From the NCBI GenBank assembly GCA_013911625.1, contig JACESW010000002.1, forward strand, positions 1 through 33,770: DNA of 33,770 bases, read 5' to 3'. Positions 1 through 10,349 of this stretch are shown here, piece by piece; the first letter of the stretch is position 1; every line of letters starts with the position of its first letter. Source of the DNA: Cryomorphaceae bacterium (GTDB taxonomy: Bacteria > Bacteroidota > Bacteroidia > Flavobacteriales > Schleiferiaceae). The translations under genes were made by a program, and so were the position numbers. The notes below the pieces were generated by a model. That model had not been told where the DNA came from. It worked only from the letters and a program-made list of their open reading frames with translations, and did no database searches.

Positions 1-361
1 GAACTGGAACGTTATTACGACGAACCCAATTGTTACTCAAACGACGTGCCTGATCTTCCGTTGGAAGCTCATTCATCAACATTAAGTGAAATAGCCCCTC
101 AGGTAATGGCTGCTCGCCTCCAGGGTACTTTGGGAGCTTCTCTTGAAGTTCAGGAATACTGTACCCGCGGAAACGAATACCCTCTTCAGGATCAAGCTTT
201 GAAGTTTCACAAATCAATGCAGGCATGCCGCGCATACCCCCGTATAGTTGTCCCAACTTAATCTCACCAACCTTCTGATCAGCGTTCTCTTTCAAGAATG
301 CCTTGGTATCAGATACGATTGATGGGAATATGTCGCGAAACTGCTCTTTAATTTTGTCCAT
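1..361 (-). CDS. gltA: Citrate synthase, eukaryotic (mitochondrial-like) type, N-terminal part
   Basis: Citrate synthase condenses oxaloacetate and acetyl-CoA at the entry to the TCA cycle, in the cytoplasm. I read the 120 complete codons on the minus strand from the ATG at 359-361; the gene runs off the left edge, so the catalytic His and Asp are not visible. The N-terminus contains YGGMRGM, ETSKLDPEEGIRFRGYSIPE and GGEQPLPEGLF. These are hallmarks of mitochondrial-type citrate synthase, not of the hexameric bacterial GltA (known family features). The gene starts 15 bp after eno on the same strand, so it is probably the last visible cistron of the carA-eno unit. The family call is secure. 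The symbol gltA is used by function only. Confidence 0.9.
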   Translation of the reverse strand, partial: MDKIKEQFRDIFPSIVSDTKAFLKENADQKVGEIKLGQLYGGMRGMPALICETSKLDPEEGIRFRGYSIPELQEKLPKYPGGEQPLPEGLFHLMLMNELPTEDQARRLSNNWVRRNNVPV

Positions 362-376
362 GACAGGTGTTTGGAT

Positions 377-1684
<1,308 letters not shown>

Positions 1685-1701
1685 TTAGTTAGTGTTTTGT
1701 C

Positions 1702-2802
1702 TTAGTTGTTTTTGATATTTTCAATAAACGAATCAAAAAGATATCGGCTATCGTGTGGGCCCGGAGAAGCCTCAGGATGGTATTGAACGGAAAAGCAATT
1801 CGCATCTGTTCTTTTGATACCCGCAACCGTTTGGTCGTTTAAGTGAATGTGGGTTAATGCCACGTTATCTGAGGCCTCAACATCTTCCATCTTCACTACA
1901 AAACCGTGATTTTGTGAAGTAATCTCACCCAGTCCAGTCCCCACATTCTTAACAGGGTGGTTAATGCCACGGTGACCGTTATGCATTTTATAAGTACTCA
2001 AACCGCTTGCTAGCGCAATCATCTGGTGTCCAAGACAAATACCGAAGACCGGTAGACCAGAAGCTATACCTTTGGACACCTCAGCTACTACCTCTGGGGA
2101 AGCAGCAGGATCACCAGGACCGTTAGAGTAGAATAAGCCGTTAGGGTTCCACGCCATCATCTCTTCTGTAGAGGTATTGTATGGGAAGATTTTTACTCGA
2201 GCGCCACGATCTGTCAAACATTTTATGATGTTATTCTTGATCCCTAGATCCAATGCGGCAACACGAATCTCACTATCGGCAGGACCTACTTCATATGCCT
2301 CCTTAGTACTTACCACAGGAGCCAATGCAAGCCCTTCCATGTTTGGACATTTTTTAAGCTCTTCCTTAAGCTCATCGATTGCATGGATTTCTGTAGAGAT
2401 AATTGCATTCATCGCACCTGAATCGCGGATGTGACGAACTAAGGCACGCGTATCAATATCCTTGATGGCAACTTTCCCTTCTTTTTCAAAATAGCCGTAA
2501 AGACTGTCCGATTTTCCGGTACGCGACGCGACTTCGCTAAAGTTCTTGGTGATCAAGCCCGCAATCTGAATCTTTCCTGATTCTATTTCCTCCGCGTGTA
2601 CACCATAATTACCAATATGCGAGGTTGCCATAACCATAAGTTGACCGAAATACGATGGGTCAGTAAAGATCTCTTGATAGCCAGTCATACCCGTATTGAA
2701 GCAAATCTCCCCATAGGTTGTACCGTCAAGCCCCGTTGAGGAACCATGAAATACGGTACCGTCCTCGAGTAGTAGCGTAGCCTTTTTAGTTGAATTATCC
2801 AT
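1702..2802 (-). CDS. carA: Carbamoyl-phosphate synthase small (glutaminase) subunit
   Basis: CarA hydrolyses glutamine and passes ammonia to CarB to make carbamoyl phosphate for pyrimidine and arginine synthesis. The protein has 366 residues. The N-terminal CPSase small-chain domain contains FNTGMTGYQEIFTDPSYFGQ. The C-terminal class I glutamine amidotransferase domain has the nucleophile Cys256 in FGICLGHQ and His342/Glu344 in VQYHPEASPGPHD. All three catalytic residues are present. carB is not in the window. The ATG lies only about 14 bp beyond the T-run of the terminator that follows rplQ. carA transcripts must therefore come from read-through or from a promoter buried in that short spacer; I found no convincing one. 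Confidence 0.97.
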   Translation of the reverse strand: MDNSTKKATLLLEDGTVFHGSSTGLDGTTYGEICFNTGMTGYQEIFTDPSYFGQLMVMATSHIGNYGVHAEEIESGKIQIAGLITKNFSEVASRTGKSDSLYGYFEKEGKVAIKDIDTRALVRHIRDSGAMNAIISTEIHAIDELKEELKKCPNMEGLALAPVVSTKEAYEVGPADSEIRVAALDLGIKNNIIKCLTDRGARVKIFPYNTSTEEMMAWNPNGLFYSNGPGDPAASPEVVAEVSKGIASGLPVFGICLGHQMIALASGLSTYKMHNGHRGINHPVKNVGTGLGEITSQNHGFVVKMEDVEASDNVALTHIHLNDQTVAGIKRTDANCFSVQYHPEASPGPHDSRYLFDSFIENIKNN

Positions 2803-2816
2803 GAGTGTCAGTTTCT

Positions 2817-2854
2817 AAAAAAAAGGGGAAATAGGCACAAGACCTAATTCCCCT
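2817..2854 (-). terminator. Rho-independent terminator or attenuator between rplQ and carA
   Basis: Read on the minus strand, AGGGGAATTAGG (2843-2854) pairs with CCTATTTCCCCT (2824-2835). This makes a 12-bp stem with one mismatch and a 7-nt loop, followed at once by eight T (complement of the A-run at 2817-2824). It sits 43 bp after the rplQ stop and about 14 bp before the carA ATG. This is a convincing intrinsic terminator for the ribosomal operon. Its closeness to carA suggests that read-through could be regulated, which is inference. Confidence 0.8.
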
Positions 2855-2897
2855 CTAAATTAATCAACAAAGACCTATTTGGTGCATTTGTCTATTC

Positions 2898-3404
2898 TTA
2901 TTCAGCAGATTCTTCCTGAGTTTCTTCTACTGCTACTTCTTCAGGAGCTGCTTCAGCTGCAGGAGCAGGAGCTGCTTCTTCCGTAGTCGCTTTTGAACGG
3001 CGGCCACGACGAGTAGTTTTCTTCTTCTCTTCTTTCGTGTACAATTCGTTGAAATCTACCAACTCCACCATACACATCTCTGCGTTATCTCCAAGACGGT
3101 TACCCGTTTTGATAATGCGAGTGTAGCCACCTGGACGGTCACCCACTTTAGGACCTACTACGGTGAACAACTCTGTCACAGCATGCTTGTTTCTCAAAGC
3201 AGAGAAAGCAGTACGACGGTTATGTGTAGTATTTTCTTTAGCACGAGTAATCAGAGGCTCTACGAACTTGCGTAACTCTTTAGCCTTTTGCACAGTCGTG
3301 TTGATGCGCTTATGCTCAATAAGAGAACCAGCCATGTTGCTCAACATCGCCTTTCTGTGCGCAGTCTTTCTGCCGAGGTGATTATTTTTCTTACCGTGTC
3401 TCAT
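2898..3404 (-). CDS. rplQ: 50S ribosomal protein L17 with acidic C-terminal tail
   Basis: L17 (bL17) is a large-subunit protein near the exit tunnel. The first ~125 residues are the canonical domain ([20 protein letters not shown], then RPGGYTRI). After a basic [10 protein letters not shown] stretch, the protein continues to 168 residues with an Ala/Glu/Pro-rich tail. The E. coli protein is about 127 residues. Such low-complexity extensions are, as far as I recall, common in Bacteroidota L17. The gene is the last ribosomal cistron, 2 bp after rpoA, and is followed by a terminator. Confidence 0.97.
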   Translation of the reverse strand: MRHGKKNNHLGRKTAHRKAMLSNMAGSLIEHKRINTTVQKAKELRKFVEPLITRAKENTTHNRRTAFSALRNKHAVTELFTVVGPKVGDRPGGYTRIIKTGNRLGDNAEMCMVELVDFNELYTKEEKKKTTRRGRRSKATTEEAAPAPAAEAAPEEVAVEETQEESAE

Positions 3405-3406
3405 TT

Positions 3407-4399
3407 TTATTCTTTATCGAGCTTGTATTTAGAAATATCCATTCCAAAGCTCAAGTTTTTACTATCAACTAACTCTTCCAATTCAGTAAGTGACTTCTTA
3501 CCAAAGTTGCGGAACTTCATCAAATCTGATTTAGAATACGTTACTAAATCACCCAAAGTATCTACTTCTGCAGCCTTCAAACAGTTCAAAGCACGAACGC
3601 TCAAGTCCATATCGTGAAGTTTAGTCTTCAACAACTGACGCATATGCAATGCTTCTTCGTCGTAGCTTTCAGTTTCAGCACTTTCTTCGTCCTCAAGGCT
3701 AATGCGCTCGTCACTGAACAACATGAAGTGGTGAATCAAAATTTTAGCTGCTTCAGTAAGAGCATCTTTCGGTAGAATTGAACCATCAGTCTCAATCTCC
3801 ATGACTAACTTCTCAAAATCAGTCTTCTGCTCTACACGATAGTTCTCAATAGAGTACTTAACGTTCTTGATTGGCGTATAAATGCTATCGAGAGCAATAG
3901 TTCCGATAGGAGCATCTGCTTTCTTGTTCACTTCTGCACCAACGTAACCACGACCCTTTTCGATCACCACTTCCATAGAAAGGTTCACGTTCGCGTCCAT
4001 GTTACAGATCACCAAATCCGGGTTCAATACCTGAAATGAAGTAATGTGTGAAGCTAAATCGCCAGCAAGCAACTGCTCTTTACCGCTCACAGAGAACTTG
4101 ACAGTTTCTGTATCAACAGATTCGATTTGTTGCTTAAAGCGAACTTGCTTTAGGTTTAGAACAATTTCAGTTACGTCTTCTACAACACCTTCAATTGTGC
4201 TGAATTCGTGATCTACGCCGTCAATTCTCAAAGAAGTCAAAGCGAATCCTTCAAGTCCTGAAAGCAATACTCTACGAAGTGCATTACCGACTGTTAAACC
4301 GTAGCCTGGCTCTAAAGGTCTGAACTCGAACTGACCATCTTTGTCAGTCGACGCGTTCATGATTACTTTATCCGGCTTTTGGAAATTAAGAATAGCCAT
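3407..4399 (-). CDS. rpoA: DNA-directed RNA polymerase alpha subunit
   Basis: The alpha subunit nucleates RNA polymerase assembly, and its C-terminal domain contacts UP elements and activators. The 330-residue protein has both domains. The N-terminal domain includes [20 protein letters not shown] (residues ~28-47). The C-terminal domain begins near residue 265 with [20 protein letters not shown] and contains the helix-hairpin-helix [13 protein letters not shown]. An acidic linker lies between them ([13 protein letters not shown]). It sits between rpsD (22 bp) and rplQ (2 bp), the standard alpha-cluster place. Confidence 0.98.
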   Translation of the reverse strand: MAILNFQKPDKVIMNASTDKDGQFEFRPLEPGYGLTVGNALRRVLLSGLEGFALTSLRIDGVDHEFSTIEGVVEDVTEIVLNLKQVRFKQQIESVDTETVKFSVSGKEQLLAGDLASHITSFQVLNPDLVICNMDANVNLSMEVVIEKGRGYVGAEVNKKADAPIGTIALDSIYTPIKNVKYSIENYRVEQKTDFEKLVMEIETDGSILPKDALTEAAKILIHHFMLFSDERISLEDEESAETESYDEEALHMRQLLKTKLHDMDLSVRALNCLKAAEVDTLGDLVTYSKSDLMKFRNFGKKSLTELEELVDSKNLSFGMDISKYKLDKE

Positions 4400-4421
4400 A
4401 TTGAATGGGTATAAGGTGTTA

Positions 4422-5027
4422 TTATTTCGAGTACAATTCGACGATCAACTGCTCCTTGATATTCTCAGGGATTGCATCACGTGAAGGTACACTTAGGAAA
4501 GTTCCTTCCATTTTACTTTCGTTCCACTCCAACCAAGGGTAATCACCGTTGCTAGATGCGATTGCATCAGCAATAACTACCAATGATTTAGACTTTTCAC
4601 GAACGCCTATTACATCGCCAGGCTTCACATTTATTGATGGAATACTCGCAAGCTCTCCATTAAGAGTAATGTGACGGTGACCTACCAACTGACGTGCAGC
4701 ATCACGAGTCTTACCAAGACCTAAACGGAATACTACGTTGTCAAGACGGCTTTCACAAAGTTGCAATAGAACATCACCCGTTTTGCCTTTACTTCTTGAC
4801 GCTTTGTCAAACATGTTTGCAAACTGACGCTCTAAAATACCGTAGGTGTATTTTGCTTTTTGCTTTTCTTGCAACTGAACTGCATATTCGCTCTTCTTAC
4901 CACGACGACGGGCGTTACCGTGTTGTCCTGGAGCATATTTGCGCTTTTCGAAAGAGCTATCTGGGCCAAAGATAGGCTCGCCCATACGACGTGCAATCTT
5001 TGTTTTTGGTCCTCTATATCTTGCCAT
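4422..5027 (-). CDS. rpsD: 30S ribosomal protein S4
   Basis: S4 (uS4) is a primary 16S rRNA binder that starts 30S assembly. The 201-residue protein opens [18 protein letters not shown] and contains [18 protein letters not shown]. Its S4 RNA-binding domain has [20 protein letters not shown] and [14 protein letters not shown]. It has no N-terminal CxxC pairs, so it is the zinc-free form. It lies between rpsK (21 bp) and rpoA (22 bp). In other bacteria S4 represses the alpha operon; I did not identify a repressor site here. Confidence 0.97.
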   Translation of the reverse strand: MARYRGPKTKIARRMGEPIFGPDSSFEKRKYAPGQHGNARRRGKKSEYAVQLQEKQKAKYTYGILERQFANMFDKASRSKGKTGDVLLQLCESRLDNVVFRLGLGKTRDAARQLVGHRHITLNGELASIPSINVKPGDVIGVREKSKSLVVIADAIASSNGDYPWLEWNESKMEGTFLSVPSRDAIPENIKEQLIVELYSK

Positions 5028-5048
5028 AATATTTTCTTCTACTAATTA

Positions 5049-5441
5049 TTAAACGCGACGTTTCTTAGGTGCACGACAACCGTTGTGAGGTGTTGGTGTG
5101 ATATCAATGATTTCTACCACTTCAATACCCAAGTTGTGCAAAGAACGGATAGCACTCTCGCGACCGTTACCAGGACCCTTTACGTATGCTTTAACTTTCT
5201 TCAAGCCCGCCTCAAGTGCAACGCGACCACAATCCTCTGCTGCCATCTGAGCTGCGTAAGGAGTGTTTTTCTTGCTTCCGCGGAATCCCATCTTACCAGC
5301 TGAAGACCAAGAGATAACCTGACCCTGCTGATTTGTCAATGAGATAATGATATTGTTGAACGAAGATCCGATGTGTGCTTCACCCATCGCTTCTACGCGT
5401 ACTTTACGCTTCTTCGTCTGTTTTGCTTGTTTCTTAGCCAT
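5049..5441 (-). CDS. rpsK: 30S ribosomal protein S11
   Basis: S11 (uS11) lies on the 30S platform beside the mRNA exit and the Shine-Dalgarno helix. The 130-residue protein has a lysine-rich N-terminus ([17 protein letters not shown]), then [33 protein letters not shown] and the C-terminal [18 protein letters not shown], all diagnostic. It follows rpsM by 12 bp and precedes rpsD by 21 bp, the usual order of the alpha cluster. Confidence 0.97.
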   Translation of the reverse strand: MAKKQAKQTKKRKVRVEAMGEAHIGSSFNNIIISLTNQQGQVISWSSAGKMGFRGSKKNTPYAAQMAAEDCGRVALEAGLKKVKAYVKGPGNGRESAIRSLHNLGIEVVEIIDITPTPHNGCRAPKKRRV

Positions 5442-5453
5442 AACTAATAACTA

Positions 5454-5831
5454 TTATTTAGTTGCTTTTTTCTTGTTAGCAACTGTTTTTCTCTTACCCT
5501 TTCTCGTACGAGAGTTGTTCTTCGTGCGTTGGCCACGTAGTGGAAGACCCACACGGTGACGGATACCACGGTTACAACCGATGTCCATCATACGCTTAAT
5601 GTTCAATTGAATCTCTGAACGCAACTCACCTTCTACGATGTACTCGTCAGCTAATACACCACGAATCGTAGTCAACTGATCATCAGTCCACTCTTGAACT
5701 TTCACATCTTCGTGAACCCCTGCTTTCGCCAAGATCTCTTTAGAACGGCTCAATCCAACACCATAGATGTAAGTTAGACCGATAACACCGCGCTTAGTTC
5801 TAGGTAAATCTACCCCTGCAATCCTTGCCAT
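5454..5831 (-). CDS. rpsM: 30S ribosomal protein S13
   Basis: S13 (uS13) is at the top of the 30S head and touches P-site tRNA and the L5 bridge. The 125-residue protein begins [20 protein letters not shown], contains [17 protein letters not shown], and ends with the tRNA-contacting tail [18 protein letters not shown] plus a lysine-rich extension. It follows rpmJ by 22 bp, the usual Bacteroidota order infA-rpmJ-rpsM-rpsK-rpsD. Confidence 0.97.
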   Translation of the reverse strand: MARIAGVDLPRTKRGVIGLTYIYGVGLSRSKEILAKAGVHEDVKVQEWTDDQLTTIRGVLADEYIVEGELRSEIQLNIKRMMDIGCNRGIRHRVGLPLRGQRTKNNSRTRKGKRKTVANKKKATK

Positions 5832-5853
5832 AGTATTCTTTCTATTATATCAA

Positions 5854-5970
5854 TTAACCCTGACGTTGCTTGAACTTTGGGTTCTTTTTGTTAATAACAT
5901 ACAAGCGTCCTTTACGACGAACAATTTTACAGTCCGCACTGCGCTTTTTAACTGAAGCTCTTACTTTCAT
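5854..5970 (-). CDS. rpmJ: 50S ribosomal protein L36, zinc-ligand-poor form
   Basis: I read this gene directly from the minus strand: ATG at 5968-5970 and TAA at 5854-5856 give 38 residues. The protein starts [20 protein letters not shown] and ends [11 protein letters not shown]. Length and both ends match L36 (bL36), the smallest large-subunit protein. Canonical zinc-ribbon L36 uses Cys11, Cys14, Cys27 and His33. Here only Cys14 remains (Ser, Asn and Phe occupy the other sites), so zinc binding is unlikely. It lies 4 bp after infA and 22 bp before rpsM. Confidence 0.95.
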   Translation of the reverse strand: MKVRASVKKRSADCKIVRRKGRLYVINKKNPKFKQRQG

Positions 5971-5974
5971 TTTT

Positions 5975-6190
5975 TTAGTATCTGTACGTTATACGAGCCT
6001 TAGTTAAATCGTAAGGACTCATTTCTAGTTTTACTTTATCCCCTGGTAACAATTTAATGTAGTGCATCCTCATTTTTCCTGAGATGTGCGCAGTTACAAC
6101 GTGACCATTTTCTAACTCTACACGGAACATTGCGTTTGACAATGCTTCTGTTACCGTACCGTCTTGTTCTATTGCATTTTGTTTAGCCAT
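5975..6190 (-). CDS. infA: Translation initiation factor IF-1
   Basis: IF-1 binds the 30S A site during initiation. The 71-residue protein is a single S1-like OB fold: [60 protein letters not shown]. Length and sequence are typical. Its ATG follows the secY stop after 1 bp, so translational coupling is likely. There is no map or adk gene between secY and infA, unlike the order in many other bacteria. Confidence 0.97.
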   Translation of the reverse strand: MAKQNAIEQDGTVTEALSNAMFRVELENGHVVTAHISGKMRMHYIKLLPGDKVKLEMSPYDLTKARITYRY

Positions 6191-6191
6191 A

Positions 6192-7535
6192 TTAACCGAA
6201 GGTACTTGTTTGGGTTCTTCCTCTTAGTTTTCCTGTCTTCATCAAGCCGTCATAGTGACGATTCAATAAATAACTTTCTACTTGCTGTAAGGTATCCAAA
6301 ATTACACCCACAGTAATCAACAATGAAGTACCTCCGTAGAAGTAAGCCCATTGTGTATTCAAACCCACAACCATTGCCACAGCAGGAAGAACTGCAATGA
6401 GCGCAAGGAGTAACGAACCTGGGAATGTAATTCTACTCAAAACCGTATCTAAAAATTCAGCAGTAGGTGCACCTGGTTTTATACCTGGAACAAATCCACC
6501 GTTTCTTTTTAGATCATCCGCAATAGAATTGGTATTTACCTGAATAGCAGTATAGAAATATGTGAAGATGATGATTAACAAACCGAACGTGAGGTTGTAA
6601 CCAAAACCTTGGATATTTCCGAAAACCGTAATAATCCAGCTGATGCTATCACCTTCCGCACCACTGTACTGAAGTACCGTGATTGGAATAAACATAATTG
6701 CTTGAGCAAAGATGATAGGCATAACACCTGCTGCGTTGACCTTCATAGGAAGGTATTGACGTGCTGTTGGTGTAGCTGCTCCTCTACCCGCGGCTGCTTG
6801 TTTAGCATATTGCACTGGAATTTGACGAACTGCCTGTGTTAACGCAATTGCAAACATTGTAATTACGAACAATGCAAACAACTCGATGATGAACGCAACC
6901 CAACCAGCACCTTGATTCACTTGAGACAACATTTCTTGGAAGAATGCCTGAGGAAGCGTAGCGATGATACCCACCATAATCAATAGCGAGATACCGTTGC
7001 CAATTCCTTTGTCAGTAATACGCTCTCCCAACCACATCGCGAAAATGGTACCCGTTGTTAATGTAACCCATGCCAAGAACCAGAAAGTGCCTGGGTCAAG
7101 AGTTAGAACAACACCCTGGGCGCTTAGGTTAGCCAAGTAACTTGGAGCCTGTACACCAGCGATAAGAATTGTTAAGTAACGTGTAATTTGATTCAACTTT
7201 CTACGTCCGCTCTCGCCGTCCTTCTGCATTTTTTGCACTGCTGGCACAGCCATTCCCATCAGCTGAATGATAATCGAAGCTGAGATGTAAGGCATAATAC
7301 CTAATGCAAGAACAGATGCACGAGAGAATGCACCACCTGTGAACGCATTCAATACGCCCAAAAGACCCTCTGAAGTTTGCGCTTGAAGCTGCGTCAAACT
7401 ATCCGGATCAACACCAGGTAGAAGAACCGTTGAACCAATTCTGTATATCAAAAGCAATCCAAGAGTCGTTAGGATTTTATCCTTTAACTCTTCGATACTC
7501 CAAATATTCTTTATGGTTTCTACGAATTTCTTCAT
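6192..7535 (-). CDS. secY: Protein translocase channel subunit SecY
   Basis: SecY forms the inner-membrane channel of the Sec translocon with SecE and SecG. The 447-residue protein has the expected ten hydrophobic segments. Landmarks include [15 protein letters not shown] (TM2, residues ~78-92), [16 protein letters not shown], and the cytoplasmic ribosome/SecA-binding loops [10 protein letters not shown] and [10 protein letters not shown]. In the last loop the Arg equivalent to E. coli R357 is Lys353. The gene sits 5 bp after rplO and 1 bp before infA, so the channel is made together with ribosomal proteins. Confidence 0.98.
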   Translation of the reverse strand: MKKFVETIKNIWSIEELKDKILTTLGLLLIYRIGSTVLLPGVDPDSLTQLQAQTSEGLLGVLNAFTGGAFSRASVLALGIMPYISASIIIQLMGMAVPAVQKMQKDGESGRRKLNQITRYLTILIAGVQAPSYLANLSAQGVVLTLDPGTFWFLAWVTLTTGTIFAMWLGERITDKGIGNGISLLIMVGIIATLPQAFFQEMLSQVNQGAGWVAFIIELFALFVITMFAIALTQAVRQIPVQYAKQAAAGRGAATPTARQYLPMKVNAAGVMPIIFAQAIMFIPITVLQYSGAEGDSISWIITVFGNIQGFGYNLTFGLLIIIFTYFYTAIQVNTNSIADDLKRNGGFVPGIKPGAPTAEFLDTVLSRITFPGSLLLALIAVLPAVAMVVGLNTQWAYFYGGTSLLITVGVILDTLQQVESYLLNRHYDGLMKTGKLRGRTQTSTFG

Positions 7536-7540
7536 TGCAA

Positions 7541-7990
7541 TTATAGAGTAGTTGCTGTACCGCCCTGTGCTTCAATGGCAGCTACTGCAGATTTACTAAA
7601 AGCGTGAGCAGTGATGTTCAGTTTCATTGTGCACTCACCGCGTCCCAAAACTTTTACAAGCTCTTTTTTACCCACTAGACCGTTATTGACAAGGTCTTCG
7701 AAAGTAATCGTGCTCTTCAATTTCTTTGCTTCTACCAAAGATTGAAGTGTATCAAGGTTCAAACCCTTGTACTCTACACGGTTTGGATTCGTAAAACCAA
7801 ACTTAGGAACACGACGTTGTAGTGGCATTTGACCACCCTCAAAGCCGATTTTACGGCTGTAACCCGAACGCGATTGAGCACCCTTGTGTCCGCGCGTAGA
7901 GGTACCTCCGTGTCCAGAGCCTTCACCTCTACCTACTCGCTTACGGCTGTGGGTTGATCCCTTCGCAGGTTGAAGATTTGATAAATCCAT
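7541..7990 (-). CDS. rplO: 50S ribosomal protein L15
   Basis: L15 (uL15) is a late-assembling 50S protein with a long N-terminal extension into rRNA. The 149-residue protein shows the expected Gly/Arg-rich N-terminus ([20 protein letters not shown]), then [17 protein letters not shown] and a C-terminal [19 protein letters not shown]. It follows rpmD by 15 bp and precedes secY by 5 bp, the standard spc order. Confidence 0.97.
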   Translation of the reverse strand: MDLSNLQPAKGSTHSRKRVGRGEGSGHGGTSTRGHKGAQSRSGYSRKIGFEGGQMPLQRRVPKFGFTNPNRVEYKGLNLDTLQSLVEAKKLKSTITFEDLVNNGLVGKKELVKVLGRGECTMKLNITAHAFSKSAVAAIEAQGGTATTL

Positions 7991-8005
7991 TTTTATCTAA
8001 TTAAA

Positions 8006-8185
8006 TTAAAGTTCAATAACTTCTACTAGGTGCGATACTTTACGTACCATTCCCAATACTTGTGGAGTACCCTCCACTTCTACTGTAGCGTTAATCTTAC
8101 GCAAGCCTAGCGCTTCCATTGTCGCCTTCTGGCGAGCTGGACGACCAATTACACTGCGCTTCTGAGTGATTTTAAGTTTTGCCAT
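8006..8185 (-). CDS. rpmD: 50S ribosomal protein L30
   Basis: I read this directly: ATG at 8183-8185 and TAA at 8006-8008 give 59 residues, starting [20 protein letters not shown] and ending [12 protein letters not shown]. Length, the GLRKIN segment and the C-terminal [14 protein letters not shown] are typical of bacterial uL30. Its place between rpsE (12 bp) and rplO (15 bp) is the expected one. Confidence 0.96.
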   Translation of the reverse strand: MAKLKITQKRSVIGRPARQKATMEALGLRKINATVEVEGTPQVLGMVRKVSHLVEVIEL

Positions 8186-8197
8186 GCTATATTAAGA

Positions 8198-8722
8198 TTA
8201 TCCGTTAAATACTTTGTCCAAAGAAATACCGCGAGTCTTCGCAACATCCTGTGCACTACGCATCTTCAAAAGTGCATCGAAAGTAGCCTTAACTACGTTC
8301 TGAGGGTTCGATGAACCCTTGCTCTTTGCAAGTACATCGTGAACACCTACACTTTCCAAAACTGCACGCATTGCACCACCAGCAATTACCCCAGTACCGC
8401 TTGAAGCAGGACGAAGGAATACACGTGATCCAGCGAACTTACCATTCTCTTCATGAGGAATAGTACTCTTTAGCAATGGAATGCGGTAAAGGTTCTTCTT
8501 AGCATCTTCTACTGCCTTTGCAATAGCTTCACTAACTTCTTTTGACTTACCTGTTCCGTAACCAGCAGTCCCGTTCTCATCACCTACAACTACAATTGCA
8601 GAGAAGCTGAATGTACGACCACCTTTATTTACTTTAGTTACACGATTTACCGCTACCAAGCGATCAACCAATTCAATACCCGTAGGCTTTACTTTACGTG
8701 AGTTATGCATTGTACTCGACAT
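8198..8722 (-). CDS. rpsE: 30S ribosomal protein S5
   Basis: S5 (uS5) shapes the mRNA entry channel and decoding fidelity. The 174-residue protein has the N-terminal double-stranded-RNA-binding fold with [20 protein letters not shown] and [17 protein letters not shown]. The C-terminal domain has [20 protein letters not shown] and [15 protein letters not shown]. It is separated from rplR by a single base (TAA-A-ATG on the minus strand), so coupled translation is likely. Confidence 0.97.
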   Translation of the reverse strand: MSSTMHNSRKVKPTGIELVDRLVAVNRVTKVNKGGRTFSFSAIVVVGDENGTAGYGTGKSKEVSEAIAKAVEDAKKNLYRIPLLKSTIPHEENGKFAGSRVFLRPASSGTGVIAGGAMRAVLESVGVHDVLAKSKGSSNPQNVVKATFDALLKMRSAQDVAKTRGISLDKVFNG

Positions 8723-8723
8723 T

Positions 8724-9080
8724 TTAGAATTTCAAGCCGCCATCACGAGCGCCTTCTGCTAGTTGTTTAACACGTCCGTGGTACAAGTAGCCACCACGAT
8801 CGAAACAAACTTCAGTAATACCTTTTTCAATTGCCAACTTGGCCAAACCTTGACCTACTTGGAAACTTTTATCACTCTTCGTACCAGTAGCACTTTCCAA
8901 CTCTTTGTTTCTTGAAGAGAACGAAAGCAATGTTTCTTGCTTTACATCGTCAATCAACTGAGCGTAAATTTCTTTGTTGCTTCTGAACACTGAAAGACGA
9001 GGCTTTGCAGCTGTACCGGTAACTACTTTACGAATTCTTCTACGAATGCGTAGTCTTCTTTCTGATTTAGTTAATGCCAT
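8724..9080 (-). CDS. rplR: 50S ribosomal protein L18
   Basis: L18 (uL18) binds 5S rRNA and helps dock it in the 50S subunit. The 118-residue protein has a basic N-terminus ([20 protein letters not shown]), then [20 protein letters not shown] and the C-terminal [20 protein letters not shown] ending ARDGGLKF, all diagnostic. It lies 9 bp after rplF and 1 bp before rpsE. Confidence 0.97.
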   Translation of the reverse strand: MALTKSERRLRIRRRIRKVVTGTAAKPRLSVFRSNKEIYAQLIDDVKQETLLSFSSRNKELESATGTKSDKSFQVGQGLAKLAIEKGITEVCFDRGGYLYHGRVKQLAEGARDGGLKF

Positions 9081-9089
9081 GTCTTAATC

Positions 9090-9641
9090 TTATTTAGCTG
9101 CAGACTTACCTGCTTTTCTACGGATATGCTCACCCTGGAATCTAATACCTTTTCCTTTGTACGGTTCTGGCTTACGAAGCGAACGAATTTTCGCTGTAAC
9201 TGCTCCCACCAACTGCTTGTCATGAGACGTTAACTTGATCGTTGGGGCCTTACCTTTCTCCATTGTAGTCTCGATCTTTACCTCACTAGGGATGTTGATC
9301 AAGAAATTGTGTGAGTAACCCAATGAAAGGTCCAAAATCTGACCTTGGTTTGAAGCTCTGTAACCTACACCAATAAGTTCTAGGGTGTGGCTAAAGCCTT
9401 CACTAACACCTACTACCATATTGTTTACCAACGCACGGTACAAACCATGCTTGGCTTTGTGCTCTTTTGCATCAGATGGACGCTCAAGAGTGATAGTGTT
9501 GTCTTCCATTTTTACGGTGATGCCGCCAGTAATCTCCTGGTGCAATTCACCCAATTTTCCTTTTACAGATACGCTGTTACCGTTGATGGCAACTTCTACG
9601 CCTGTAGGCACGGCAATTGGTGCTTGACCTATTCTAGACAT
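9090..9641 (-). CDS. rplF: 50S ribosomal protein L6
   Basis: L6 (uL6) sits near the GTPase-associated centre, close to the sarcin-ricin loop. The 183-residue protein has two repeated alpha/beta domains. It starts MSRIGQAPIAVPTGVEVAIN, has ELIGVGYRASNQG mid-protein, and ends with the signature PEPYKGKGIRF and a basic tail. It follows rpsH by 14 bp and precedes rplR by 9 bp. Confidence 0.97.
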   Translation of the reverse strand: MSRIGQAPIAVPTGVEVAINGNSVSVKGKLGELHQEITGGITVKMEDNTITLERPSDAKEHKAKHGLYRALVNNMVVGVSEGFSHTLELIGVGYRASNQGQILDLSLGYSHNFLINIPSEVKIETTMEKGKAPTIKLTSHDKQLVGAVTAKIRSLRKPEPYKGKGIRFQGEHIRRKAGKSAAK

Positions 9642-9655
9642 AATCTTCTAATTAA

Positions 9656-10054
9656 TTAGCTTACTGTACAAAGAAGCTCACCACCGATATTCTCTTTGCG
9701 AGCTTGTTTGTCTGTCATTAATCCTTTTGACGTACTAACTACTGCGATACCCAAACCATTCTTTACACGAGGTAAATCAACAGCACTACGGTATTGACGC
9801 AAACCTGGCTTAGAGATACGCTTAATTTCGCGAATCGCTGGAACCTTAGTTAGTCTATCATATTTAAGAGCTACTTTCAGAACATTCTGAGGAGCAACTT
9901 CTACTACTTTCAAATCGTGGATGTAACCTTGGTCCTTAAGGATCTCGGCAATAGCCACTTTAGTTTTGCTTGAAGGCATTTCAACAACACGCAAACCAGC
10001 ACTCTGGCCGTTACGAATACGTGTCAAGAAATCTGCAATTGGATCTGTATACAT
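9656..10054 (-). CDS. rpsH: 30S ribosomal protein S8
   Basis: S8 (uS8) binds the central domain of 16S rRNA. The 132-residue protein opens MYTDPIADFLTRIRNGQSAG, has RISKPGLRQYRSAVDLPRV, and ends with the signature GLGIAVVSTSKGLMTDKQAR. In E. coli S8 is the spc-operon repressor. I did not recognise its target hairpin here, where the gap before rpsH is only 20 bp. Confidence 0.97.
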   Translation of the reverse strand: MYTDPIADFLTRIRNGQSAGLRVVEMPSSKTKVAIAEILKDQGYIHDLKVVEVAPQNVLKVALKYDRLTKVPAIREIKRISKPGLRQYRSAVDLPRVKNGLGIAVVSTSKGLMTDKQARKENIGGELLCTVS

Positions 10055-10074
10055 AATTCCTACTCTTCTTCTAT

Positions 10075-10344
10075 TTACCAGCTAGCTTTCTTAACTCCTG
10101 GGATCAAACCTTGGTTAGCCATTTCACGGAAAGTAACACGAGAGATACCAAACTGACGCATGTATCCTCTTGGACGACCCGTAAGTTTACAACGGTTTCT
10201 TCCGCGAACAGGAGAAGCGTTTTTAGGAAGCTTCTGCAATCCTTCGTAATCACCCGCTGCTTTCAGTGCTTCACGCTTTGCTGCATACTTTGCAGCCAAT
10301 TTTGCGCGCTTCACCTCACGGGCTTTCATTGATTCTTTCGCCAT
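10075..10344 (-). CDS. rpsN: 30S ribosomal protein S14, long zinc-free form
   Basis: S14 (uS14) is in the 30S head. The 89-residue length and the lack of paired CxxC motifs mark it as the long, zinc-independent type. It has an Ala/Lys-rich N-terminus and the signature [19 protein letters not shown], then [11 protein letters not shown]. Only one cysteine is present. It follows rplE by 5 bp and precedes rpsH by 20 bp. Confidence 0.97.
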   Translation of the reverse strand: MAKESMKAREVKRAKLAAKYAAKREALKAAGDYEGLQKLPKNASPVRGRNRCKLTGRPRGYMRQFGISRVTFREMANQGLIPGVKKASW

Positions 10345-10349
10345 CTTTA

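Noticed and set aside
2860..2880. TTTG near 2868 with TAGGTCTT downstream as a carA promoter
   Set aside because: The -7 candidate misses two key positions of TAnnTTTG and the start would fall inside the terminator stem; too weak to call.
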